From positions 77,015,087 to 77,079,086 of the forward strand of contig OX326956.1 in the NCBI GenBank assembly GCA_946800325.1: a DNA stretch of 64,000 nt, in the 5' to 3' direction. Positions 40,798-56,000 of this stretch are shown here, piece by piece. The translations under genes were made by a program, and so were the position numbers. The stretch is from Luzula sylvatica (Eukaryota > Streptophyta > Magnoliopsida > Poales > Juncaceae). The first letter of the stretch is position 1, and every line of letters begins with the position of its first letter. Under the pieces are notes generated by a model that was not told the origin of the DNA, did no database searches, and saw only the letters and a program-made list of their open reading frames with translations.

Positions 40798-41345
40798 GGC
40801 TCGCCATTTCATTATTTGTTATGGTTATGAATTTTGAGTCTTTTTCTTTCTTTTTGAAAGGTTTTATGTTTGTTCTCAATTGGTCGTGCTAATTCAATAT
40901 TCCCTCTTTTCCAACTTTTTTAAGAAAAAAACAGAAGTAAACCCACATGGTTTTCTCGGACATGAAAACAGAATGTTTGTATTTGTATTTAATTTACCAA
41001 TTAATCGAGAAATATTTATTCTGACAATTTATTAATTTCTGGTTTTTGCTGTTCAAAATTTTGTTATCCTGGACTAATGCTGGCAAAACAAATAAAAATA
41101 AAAAATAAGAGGGAAAGAAAAATATTACATAAAAAGTCAGCGGTACAAAATTTGGTGAGTGTTTGAGAGTTTCCAGTACAAAATTTGTATAAGTGACCTG
41201 ATTTTTTTTTTTGAATGTCAAACAATTGCTTGCCTAGATTTAATTAAAGAAAGAGAAAATATTGTTATTTACAGAGATAATCCTAGGTTGTGTAGGATTT
41301 TGACACTTTCACAAAATTTAAAATTTAAAAAATTTAAAATAGAAA
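40798..41345. other. 3' flank of the formin-related gene, no gene seen
   Basis: AT-rich DNA. No FH1/FH2 coding remains were found on either strand. Confidence 0.6.
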
Positions 41346-41352
41346 ATTAAAA

Positions 41353-42110
41353 CTAGGAGCAGTTAGCGATCCATAGAAGTGCATCATTCCTTGCTCTGTC
41401 GGATGTGGTCCTTGGTGTTGTAGACTTGTCGTTGAAGATCACATCGTTTCTAGCTTTCCAAATGTTCCATGGCGAGGCCATCCAATAAACATTCCATTTA
41501 TTTCTTGGTACCAATTGCAATTTGTCTGCCTCATTCCCGTTTTTCTCCCAGAATTTAAGTTGGCTTGATGCCCATTCCGGATGGCGTAGAAGATTTGTCG
41601 TTTCTCGCCACACCTTAACCGTGAAATCGCAATGGAGAAAGAGGTGATTGTGATCTTCAGATTGGTGAGTGCTACAAAGGACCCACCCCCCCGAGTTCGG
41701 CCATCCGCGTCTTTGCAGGCGATCTTGGGTCATTAGTTTGTTATGAAGTAATAACCATGTGAAAAATTTGACCTTGAGCGGTGCTTTAATTTTTCAAAAG
41801 TTTTTAGCCCATGGGATATGAACCCCCGTGTCTGCGATCAGATTGTAAAGGCTTTTAACCGAGAAGCTGCCGTTAGTTGTTCCGACAGCGTTCAATCCCC
41901 ATGTCACTCTATCTGGCATGTCGGATAACGGGATGGTGTTTGCAGTTGCAATTCGAGCTAGTAGTAATTTGGCTTGGATTGGTGCTTTGGATTTTAGGTG
42001 TGTGCTTGTAAAATCTGTTGAGAACATTGTCGCAACAATTGCGTTGTTGTCTTTAATGTAAGGTTGGAGTTCTGGATGTGATTTTGCTACGGAAACTTTT
42101 GGGGAAGAAT
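41353..42110 (-). pseudogene. LINE ORF2 C-terminal fragment (zf-RVT region)
   Basis: On the minus strand the translation contains the typical segment after the LINE reverse transcriptase: NGSFSVKSLYNLI, KIKAPLKVKFFTWLLLHNKL, TQDRLQRRGWP, DHNHLFLHCDF and WKARNDVIF. An in-frame stop divides it near 41795. The reverse transcriptase catalytic part is absent upstream, so this is a truncated dead copy. It is the opposite end of ORF2 from the LINE fragment at 29.1 kb. Confidence 0.78.
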
Positions 42111-42149
42111 ATAATTTCCCATTTGTTTTCTGAGAAGTGTGTTATTAAA

Positions 42150-42330
42150 AAAATGGAAAATTTATTTTGCCCCAAGATTTCCCTGTCGAATTCTCCATAT
42201 TTAAATTAACATACTTAATTAACATAAGAATTAAAAAATATATCATTAATAATTAATTGATATTAATTTAAATTATGAATTCAAATTAGGTTAAATATAT
42301 ATTAAATTAATTGTTAATTACATAATTTGT
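42150..42330. repeat. AT-rich repeat related to the inverted repeat at 59.2-59.7 kb
   Basis: Shares the phrases TTCTCCATATTT, ATATCATTAAT, TTGATATTAATTTAAAT and TATTAAATTAAT, in the same order, with the right arm of the palindrome at 59.5-59.7 kb, suggesting a dispersed family present here as a single arm. Similarity is loose because of the AT-rich composition. Confidence 0.4.
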
Positions 42331-43295
42331 GTTGCTTACTTTGCTAATTAAATACGCTAACTAAAATACAAAAAACATGATGGATACAATTTGGAGACAC
42401 TTATTTGCTTTTTATTTGAATTGAATACCGAGATTTAAAATCCCGTAACTTCACCATGCAATTCTGCCTGCCATCAAATCACGATTTAAACTTAATTAAA
42501 GCACCGGGTTTTTAAAACCAGGTGACACCGGGATTTTAAAATCCGATTTGGGTTAGTTTTGAAATATTTTGTGAAATAAGGTTATTTTTCGAAATATTTT
42601 TTCAAACTGGGTTACTGGCAGAAATGCTCCTCTCTCTTGCTCTCTCAGTGTGTCTTGTCTCTCTCGTGGACGACGCTCTCTTGCTCTCTCTCGTCGACAA
42701 TGCCCCAATGTTCTATGGCGTTGGTATACGTATATGATCATTGCTTCCCCTTCGGTCTTCATCATTGCTTCCCTTTCGGTCCTCGTCATTGACCTGGTAG
42801 TTATTGCAAGGTTCGTCAATCAAGCATTTCGTTGTATCTAAGTCTGTCAATTAAATCTAATTACTATTTATTTGCATTTTTTTAATGATTTACTTGGTTC
42901 AATTTTTGTTTGTAGGCATTGTTGGAGCTGCGGCAAAGGAATTATTGGGGTTTTTGGAATCGGAAGTTGAGAAGAAATCTGAACTCGTGGACTGCCACCG
43001 CTTCAATGGACGATTTCCATGGTTAACGTGAGATTCGTTACCGGACTGACACAAGACCGTAAGTGTTTCTCCTTCATTTTTTGTATTTTATGAGAATCGA
43101 TAGAATTATTGGAGTTTTCTTGTAGCCGTCATCATTGCTAAAATTCCTTATGGATTCATGATCCGAATCTTTGTCTTTCATTTGCCCCTTTCTGTATAAT
43201 CCAATCTATTTTGTTAATTATTTGATCTAAATTATTTTCAGAATTGGTGCAGAGATGCTATGAGTTCCTTCGAGAACAGCCTCGAAAGGTCATTT
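42331..43295. other. Intergenic, CT-rich tract, no supported gene
   Basis: A CT-rich stretch at 42630-42700 gives open frames on both strands without recognisable domains. Possible exon-like pieces near 42915-43060 could not be assigned to any family. Confidence 0.3.
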
Positions 43296-44530
43296 CTGTT
43301 GGTTAATTCTAACCTAGAGGGAGGTAAATTTGGTAATCTACCGTACAATTACTTTAGCTAATTACCTAATTTACTATGCGGAATAAATAATAATTTAAAT
43401 AAAGTAGATGATACCGGAAACACTTGAACACAAGATGTTTTTTAACGAAGTTCGGTAGGTGGTTGCTATGTAGCCTTAACTCACCCTTTACTCGCTTAAT
43501 TGACCGATTCAATTAGTTGCGAGTACCTACGTCTCCGGGAATGCCTTGCGCCTCTTTTTGGCTTTTCGATTGAATTCCAACTCACTCGATTACAAGGTGT
43601 CGCCTAGATCGATTTACACGCTTTCTATCGATCTATAGCTTAGGCTCTTTACAATTTGTTGCACTAGCCTATTACAAATTTTCACTAATCGAGCTACAAC
43701 GTGATCGGTCACGTGAGTGGGATACGATTAGTGGAGGTTATCGAAAGTAGATCAATGATCTAAAGAGGGGTTTCTCAAGCAATCAATGGATATAGATAAT
43801 CACAGCTTTAGGTTTTCTCTCTTTTGTTTTGAATGTATGAAAGTGAAGAGTTGAGAGAGAAAGATCCTTCAAGGATTCTATTTATACTCTCTATAGAAAT
43901 CCTTCAGAAAACCGTAAGTCCGTTCAGAACGCACAATGTTCGTTCTGAACGCATTTGTAGTTTGTACTAGCTGTTTCAAAATAACGTGCAAGTACATATG
44001 TTAGTTCGTTTGAACGAACAAAGTCCGTTCAGAACGAACTCACTTATACATTGCTTTTGTTGTTCACAGTGATGATAGTCCGTTCAACGCACTTAAATTG
44101 TGAGTGAACGGATTCTAAGTGTCCGTTCGAACGGACATGTTTGTTCGTTCGAACGTACACAATCCTGTGACACAAGTGGTTTAATCAAGAGATGATATTT
44201 TGATATGTGGTAAGTCCGTTCTGAACGGACTTGGAGTTCGTTCAGAACGCACTTCTTGCTTGATTGAACTCTTTGTTATTTGAACATGATTTTATTTGAG
44301 ATCTACTTGGTTTTTCCCTAAGGTTTATTTGTGGCGAATCCCACTCACGGAAGGCTTCGACATCTTGATTCTTGATATGCTTCAAGGGCCTTCCTTCTAA
44401 TCTTCTTTTAGTTGTGCTTCTTTTGACTTCGAGATTCTTCGTCATCTTCATGTCGTACCTGTGTTATCCTGCACATTTTCTCGATGTAAACGTTAGTAAT
44501 GACAGTGTTTTGAAATAATCAAACCATTGG
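43296..44530. mobile_element. Copia-type LTR or LTR fragment with palindromic GTTCG clusters
   Basis: The AACCTAGAGGGAGGT phrase and the ACACAAGATGTTTTTTAACG plus AAGTTCGG block resemble sequences I associate with Ty1/copia LTRs in plants. No coding domain is present. At 43915-44260 many variants of CCGTTCAGAACG, TTCGTTCGAACG and their inversions occur, several self-complementary. Boundaries are uncertain because no TG...CA pair with a target duplication was identified. Confidence 0.45.
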
Positions 44531-44552
44531 GAAATTTGAACCAACATCCACC

Positions 44553-45361
44553 GTGAGTCGGAGTTCGTCGGTCGCGGATGCAACTGCCTAGACGCTGTAC
44601 CGGCGAACTTGCTTGATTAGATCGATTCTCTACACCAACTCTTTTTCTCGGTTTTCTCTCTTCGCACTCTTTCGCTCTCTAGAAAGATGTCTCTCTATAT
44701 TTCTGGAATATTCTGAATAATACCATAGATTGGTCTGAATGATCTGGTCTCTAGAGAGAGAGAGAAACATCATATTTATATCACATAGGATAAGTATGGG
44801 CCAAAAGGTATGTATATCTCATATACACCTTTTCAGACATAAAACTGCAGACACCCTTTTAGTATTCTGTATTCTGTTGAAACGAAAATATTTAATCGTC
44901 CCAACCGACTTTGAACATTCACGAAAGTTGTATATAATCTTATTATCTTTCCAACCCAATTTGGCCTGGCCCAATTGGAGTTCGGATGCGAAAGTTACGG
45001 ACGTTTTACTAACTGTATGTCAAACGGTCGCACCCTTTCGGTATTCCATTAAAACGACACTGATACGTCGTTCAAATGAAACATATTTCTACATGAAAGT
45101 TCTAGATAATCTCATTATCTATCTAACCCAATTTGAACCATTCAAATCGGAGTTTCATACTGAAAGTTATGCCAGTTTTACTAAAACGGCTTAAACTGAA
45201 TTGTCTGATTTTCTTAATAAAAACTGTTTCTTATTAATTTAACAATGTATATCAATATACATATGTGCATCTAATATACACATTATTTATGCCCACGAAC
45301 GCGTACGTTCGTTTATCCTTGTGTATATTTTTACGGTTGATCCGAAACTGTATTTCCTTCA
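44553..45361 (+). mobile_element. Truncated LTR of the same family as 498-1472
   Basis: Similar blocks occur in the same order as in the solo LTR at 0.5-1.5 kb: the GAGTCGGA and CTGCCTAGACG region, CTAACCCAATTTGAACCATTC, GCACCCTTTCGGTATT and the end ACGGTTGATCCGAAACTGTA. The 3' end coincides (…TTCA at 45361). It lacks the 5' part and holds extra internal sequence, so it is a diverged, 5'-truncated copy. Confidence 0.7.
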
Positions 45362-45413
45362 TCATGTGTATGTAAAGAAATAACGATTCATCATGTGTAT
45401 CCTTGTGTATGTG

Positions 45414-45610
45414 TAAGTACCCTAATTAGCGATATAATGGATATGGTGGTAGTATATATTTAACATACTCACTCACTCACTCACGAATTAACAATTAATG
45501 ATTAATATTAATAAACTGTTAATCTAGTGTATCTTGTTAATTATCAATTAATTAAGTACCCTAATTAGCGATATAATGGATATGGTGGTGTATCTTGTTA
45601 ATTATCAACT
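45414..45610. repeat. Local direct repeats downstream of SCPL copy 1
   Basis: AAGTACCCTAATTAGCGATATAATGGATATGGTGGT-type sequence of about 36 bp occurs at about 45415 and again near 45554. GTATCTTGTTAATTATCAA also occurs twice. A four-unit CACT repeat (45468-45485) lies between. Confidence 0.75.
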
Positions 45611-45843
45611 AAAATTTCCCTACTTAAATTTGTCATTTGGACCTTTGGCTAGCGTTCCAGATAAATCTCAGCAAGTAATTCTATCCTTCTAAAATGAATA
45701 CCTTACATAACCCTCGAAAACAAGAAGAAGAAAATAATGATTTATTCCTTTAATAATTGACTAAATGAAAAGTATTAAAATAGCTTGCTGTTTAATTTTG
45801 GCCTTTTTAGGTATCTTTTGTTCTAAATGTTCTTCGACATCGC

Positions 45844-49230
<3,387 letters not shown>

Positions 49231-49445
49231 GAAGGAATGGGGTGGACCTACTTTGGTCACACAATATTGCATGGTTGGTTGTTTATATACATAGGCACCA
49301 ATCTTAGGGTGGATAATAATGAATATTTTTTATGTTAAAAATCAAATGATATCATATCGTATTGATATATCTTATGTTTTGTTTTGTTTTAATTACTGTA
49401 TCATCGTATTTATATCGTATCGAATAAGATACTCGTATCCGTACA
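49231..49445. repeat. Direct repeat copy 1 (partner 49822-50057)
   Basis: GGAATGGGGTGGACCTACTTTGGTCACAC-like start followed by GCATGGTTGGTTGTTTATAT, TTAGGGTGGATAATAATGAA and an end of ACTCGTATCCGTA is repeated 590 bp downstream with small indels. The second copy runs directly into the satellite array. Confidence 0.85.
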
Positions 49446-49821
49446 TAGTATCCGTACATGTGCAACGAAGGTAGGCATATAATATTATACTTTTAAGCTT
49501 TGATAATTATGTTTATGTTCTTGTTTAATATTATAACATTACAACACCATTGTGGAAGTTCCTTCTGATATATTATAGTCCATGTAACAACATTATTTTG
49601 TCATGGTGTGAGTTATTTTGGACCAACTAAAACATGAATTTCATTTCTGATCCATGACTATCAAGAAAAATGAAGTGACTTATTTCAGAAAAAGATGATG
49701 CATATTAGCATATCACTACATTGGATCTTCTTTTGCACTAAATAAAGAAATTCATCAATTAATTGATATGGTTGATCAATTTGGTCTTGCTATTAATTGA
49801 TATAACATTTTCTCAACAAAG

Positions 49822-50057
49822 GAATGGGGGGGGGGACCTACTTTGGTCACACACACAGGACACAAGTGATCAGTAGTCACACAATGCATGGTTGGTTGTT
49901 TATATACGTAGGCACCTATCTTAGGGTGGATAATAATGAATATTTTTTATGTTAAAAATCAAATGATATAGTATCGTATTGATATATCTTATGTTTTGTT
50001 TTAATTACTGTATCGTCGTATTTATATCGTATCGAATACGTTACTCGTATCCGTAAG
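49822..50057. repeat. Direct repeat copy 2, abutting the satellite array
   Basis: Same orientation and order as 49231-49445, with a short insertion near 49855-49880. Its end ACTCGTATCCGTAAG touches the first satellite unit. Confidence 0.85.
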
Positions 50058-53000
50058 TTATTTGAACTCCTCAAAACATAAAAAGATTTCTATGAATCGA
50101 ATTTTTTTTTCTTAGTGTTTGTACAATTTGGTGAAAAGTTACGTAGTGAAAGATTCGATACAAACCATCTCAAAAACACGTTATTTGAACTCCTCAGAAT
50201 GTTAAAAGATTGTTTTGAATCGAAAAACAAAATTTCTTAGTGTTTGTAAAATTTGTTGAAAAGTTATGTAGTAAAATATACAATACAAATGATCTAAAAA
50301 CATGTTATTTGAACTCCTCAAGGGATAAAAAGATTGCTGTGAATCGAAAAGAAAATTTTCTTGGTGTTTGTACAATTTGGTGAAAAGTTACGTAGTGAAA
50401 GATTCGATCCAAACCATCTCAAAAAGACGTTATTTGAACTCCTCAGATTGTTAAAAGATTGTTTTGAATCGAAAAACAAACTTTCTTAGTGTTTGTAAAA
50501 TTTCGTGAAAAGTTATGTAGTAAAAGATACGACACAAATGATCTAAAAACACGTTATTCGAACTCCACAAAGCGTAAAAAGATTTCTATGAATCGAAAAT
50601 AAAACTTTCTTAGTGTTTGTACGAATTGGTGAAAATTTACGTAGTGAAATATTCGATCCAAACCATCTCAAAAACACATTATTTGAACACCTTAGAGCTT
50701 TAAAAGAATGTTTTGAATCGAAAAACAAACTTTCGTAGTGTTTGTAAAATTTGGTGAAAAGTTATGTAGTAAAAGATACGATACAAATGATCTAAAAATA
50801 AGTTATTTGAACTCCACAAAGGGTAAATTTTTTTGCTAAGAATCGAAAAGAAAACTTTCTTAGTGTTTGTTCAATTTGGTGAAAAGTTACGTAGTGAAAG
50901 ATTCGATCCAAACAATCTCAAAAACACGTTATTTGAACTACTCGGAACGTTAAAATATTGTTTTGAATCGAAAAACAAACTTTCTTAGTGTTAGTAAGAT
51001 TTGGCGAAAACTTATGTAGTAAAAGATACGATACGAATGATCTAAAAACAAGTTATTTGAACTCCTCAAAGGGTAAAAAGATTGCTATGAATGAAAAGAA
51101 AACTTTCTTAGTGTTTCTACAATTTGGTGAAAAGTTACGTAGTGAAAGACTTGATCCAAACTATCTCAAAAACACGTTATTTGAACTCCTCAGATCGTCA
51201 AAGGATTGTTTTGAATCGAAAAACAAACTTTCTTAGTGTTTGTAAGATTTGGTGAAAACTTATGTAGTAAAGGATACGATACAAATGATCTAAAAACAAG
51301 TTATTTGAACTCCTCAAAGTGTAAAAAGATTGCTATGAATCGAAAAGAAAACTTTCTTAGTGTTTGTACAATTTGGTGAAAAGTTACGTAGTGAAAGATT
51401 CGATCCAAACCGTCTCAAAAACACATTATTTGAACTCATTAGAGCGTTAAAAGATTGTTTTGAATCGAAAAACAAACTTTCTTAGTGTTTGTTAAATTGG
51501 GTGAAAAGTTATGTAGTACAAGATACGATACAAAAGATCTAAAAATAAGTTATTTGAACTCATCAAAGGGCAAATAGATTGCTAAGAATCGAAAAGAAAA
51601 CTTTCTTAGTGTTTGTACAATTTGGTAAAAAGTTACATAGTGAATGATTCGATCAAAATCATCTCAAGAACACATTATTTGAACTCCTCAGATCGATAAA
51701 AGATTGTTTTGAATCGAAAAACAAAATTTCTTAGTGTTTGCAAAATTGGGTGAAAAGTGATGTAGTAAAAGATACGATACATAGTGAAATATTCGATCCA
51801 AACCATCCCAAAAACACGTTATTTGAACTCCTCAGAACGTTAAAAGATTATTTTGAAGCGAATAACTAACTTTCTTAGTGTTTGCCAAATTTGGTGAAAA
51901 GTTATGTAGTAAAATATACGACACAAATGATCTAAAAACAAGTTATTTGAACTCCTCAAAACGTAAAAAGATTGCTATGAATCGAAAAGAAAAGTCTCTT
52001 AGTATTTTTACAATTTGGTGAAAAGTTACGTAGTGAAAGGTTCGATTCAAACCATCTAAAAAACAAGTTATTTGAACTCCTCAGAACGTTAAAAGATTGT
52101 TTTGAATCGAAAAACAAACTTTCTTAGTGTTTGCAAAATTTGGTGAAAAGTTATGTAGTAAAAGATACGTTACAAATGATCTAAAAACACGTTATTTGAA
52201 CTCCTCAAAGCGTAAAATGATTGCTATGAATCGAAAAGAAAACTTTCTTAGTGTTTGTACAATTTGGTGAAAAGTTACGTAGTGAAAGATTCGATCCAAA
52301 CAATCTAAAAACACGTCATTTGAACTCCTCAGATCGTTAAAACATTGTTTTGAATCGAAAAACAAACTTTCTTAGTGTTTGTAAGATTTGGTGAAAAGTT
52401 ATGTAGTAAATGATACGATACAAATGATATAAAAACACGTTATTTGAACTCCTCAAAGCGTAGAAAGATTGCTATGAATCGAAAAGAAAACTCTCTTAGT
52501 GTTTTTACAATTGGGTGAAAAGTTACGTAGTGAAAGATTCGATCCAAACCATCTAAAAAACACGTTATTTGAACTCCTCAGAACGTTACAAGATTGTTTT
52601 GAATCGAAAAACAAACTTTCTTCGTGTTTGTAAAATTTGGTGAAAAGTTATGTAGTAAAATATACTATACAAATGATCTAAAAACACATTATTTGAACTC
52701 CTCAAAGCGTAAAAAGATTGCGATCATTCAAAAAGAAAACTTTATTAGTGTTTGTAAAATTTGGTGAAAATATACGTAGTGAAACATTCGATCCAAACCA
52801 TCTCAAAAACATTACTTGAACTCCTTAGAGTGTTAAAAGATTATTTTGATTCGAAAAACAAATTCTTTTAGTCTTTGTAAAATTTGATAAAAAGTTATGT
52901 TGTAAAAGATACAATAAAATGATCTAAAAACAAGTTATTCGAACTCCTCAAAACATAAAAAAGATTGCTATGAATCGAAAAGAAAACTTTCTTTGTGTTA

Positions 53001-56000
53001 TTACAATTTGGCGAAAAGTTATGTAGTGAAAGATTCGATCCAAACCATCTCAAAAACACGTTATTTGAACTCCGCACATCGTTAAAAGATTGTTTTGAAT
53101 CGAAAAACAAACTTTCTTAGTGTTTGTAAAATTTCGTGAAAACTTATGTAGTAAAAGTTACGACACAAATGATCTAAAAACACGTTATTTGAACTCCTCA
53201 AAGCGTAAAAAGATTGCTATGAATCGGAAAGAAAACTCTCTAAGTGTTTTTACAATTTGGTGAAAAGTTACATAGTGAAATATTCGATCCAAACCATCTC
53301 AAAAACACGTTATTTGAACTCCTCAGAACGTTAAAAGATTGTTTTCAATTGAAAAACAAACTTTCTTAGTGTTTGTAAGATTTGGTGAAAACTTATGCTG
53401 TAAAAGATACGATACAAATGATCTAAAAACAAGTTATTTGAACTCCTCAAAGGGTAAAAAGACTCCTATGAATCGAAAAGAAAATATTCTTAGTATTTGT
53501 ACAATTTGGTGAAAAATTACGTAGTGAAAGATTCGATCCAAACAATCTCAAAAATAGGTTATTTGAGCTCCTCAGATCGTTAAAAGATTGTTTTGAATCG
53601 AAAACAAACTTTCTTAGTGTTTGTTAAATTTGGTGAAAAGTTACGTAGTAAAAGATACGATACAAATGATATAAAAACACGTTATTTGAACTCCTCAAGG
53701 TGTAGAAAGATTTCTATGAATCGAAAAGAAAACTCTCTTAGTGTTTTTACGATTTGGTGAAAAATTACGTAGTGAAAGATTCGATCCAAACCATCTAAAA
53801 AACACGTTATTTGAACTCCTCAGAACGTTACAAGATTGTTTTGAATCGAAAAACAAACTTTCTTAGTGTTTGTAAAATTTCGTGAAAAGTTATGTGGTAA
53901 AAGATACGACACAAATGATCTAAAAACACATCATTTGAACTCCTCAAAGCATAAAAAGATTGCTATGAATCGAAAAGGTGAAAATGTACGTAGTGAAAGA
54001 TTCAATCCAAACCATCTCAAAAACACATTATTTGAACTCCTCAGATCGTTAAAAGATTGTTTTGAATCGAAAAACAAACTTTCTTAGTGTTTGTAAAATT
54101 TCGTGAAAAGTTATGTAGTAAAAGACACGACACAAATGATCTAAAAACACGTTATTTGAACTCCTCAAAGCGTAAAAAGATTGCTATGAATCGAAAAGAA
54201 AACTCTCTTAGTGTTTTTACAATTTGGTGAAAAGTTGCGTAGTGAAAGATTCGATCCAAACCATCTAAAAAACACGTTATTTGAACTCGTCAGAACGTTA
54301 CAAGATTGTTTTGAGTCGAAAAACAAACTTTCTTACTGTTTGTAAAATTTGGTGAAAAAGTTATGTAGTAAAAGATACGATACAAATGGTATAAACACAA
54401 GTTATTTGAACTCCTCAAAACGTAAAAATATTGCTATGAATCAAAAATAAAACTCTCTTAGTGTTTGTACAATTTGGTAAAAAGTTACGTAGGAAAATAT
54501 TCGATCCAAACAATCTGAAAAACACGTTATTTGAACTCCTCGGGACGTTAAAGATTGTCTTGAATCGAAAAACAAATTTTCTTAGTGTTTGTAAGATTTG
54601 GTTAAACGTTATGTAGTAAAAGATACGATACGAATGATCTAAATACAAGTTATTCGAACTCCTCAAAGGGTAAAAAGATTGCTGTGAATGAAAAGAAAAC
54701 ATTCTTAGTGTTTCTACATTTTGGTGAAATGTTACGTAGTGAAAGATTCGATCCAAACCATCTCAAAAACAAGTTATTTGAACTCCTCAGATCGTTAAAA
54801 GATTGTTTGAAGACAAACTTTCTTAGTGTTTGTAAGATTTGGTGAAAAGTTATGTATTAAAATATACGATACAAATTATCTAAAAACATGTTATTTGAAC
54901 TCCTCAAAGCGTAAAAAGATTGCTATGAATCAAAAAGAAAACTATCTTAGTGTTTGTACAATTTGGTGAAAATTTACGTAGTGAAAGATTCGATCCAAAC
55001 CATCTCAAAAACACATTATTTGAACTCCTTAGAGCGTTAAAAGATTGTTTTGAATCGAAAAACAAACTTTCTTAGTGTTTGTAAAATTTGGTGAAAAGTT
55101 ATGTAGTAAAATATACGATGCAAATTTTATAAAAACAAGTTATTTGAACTCCTCAAAATGTAAAAATATTGCTATGAATAGAAAAGAAAACTCTCTTTGT
55201 GTTTTTACAATTTGGTGAAAAGTTAGATAGTGAAATATTTGATCCAAACCATCTCAAAAACACGTTATTTGAACTCCCCAGAACGTTAAAAGATTGTTTT
55301 GAATCGAAAAACAAACTTTCTTAGTGTTTGTATGATTTGGTGAAAAGTTATGTAGTTAAAGATACGATACAAATGATCTAAAAACAAGTTATTTGAACTC
55401 CTCAAAGAGTAAAAAGATTGCTATGAATCGAAAAGAAAACTTTCTTAGTATTTGTCCAATTTGGTGAAAAGTTGCGTAGGGAAAGATTCGATCCAAACCA
55501 TCTCAAAAATAGGTTATTTGAACTCATCAGATCGTTAAAAGATTGTTTTGATTCGAAAAACAAACTTTCTTCGTGTTTGTAAAATTTGGTGGAAAGTTAT
55601 GTAGTAAAAGATACGATACAAATGATCTAAAAACACATTATTTGGAGTCCTCAAAGCGTAAAAATATTGCGATCATTCGAAAATAAAACTTTCTTGGTGT
55701 TTGTAAAATTTGGTGAAAATTTACGTAGTGAAACATTCGATCCAAACCATCTCACAAACACATTACTTGAACTCCTTAGAGTGTTGAAAGATTGTTTTGA
55801 TTCGTAAAACAAACTTGTTTAGTCTTTGTAAAATTTGATGAAAAGTTATGTTGTAAAAGATACAATAAAAATGATCTAAAACAAGTTATTTGAACTCCTC
55901 AAAGCGTAAAAAGATTTCTATGAATCGAAAAGAAAACTTTCTTTGTGTTATTACAATTTGGCGAAAAGTTACGTAGTGAAAGATTCGATCCAAACCATCT

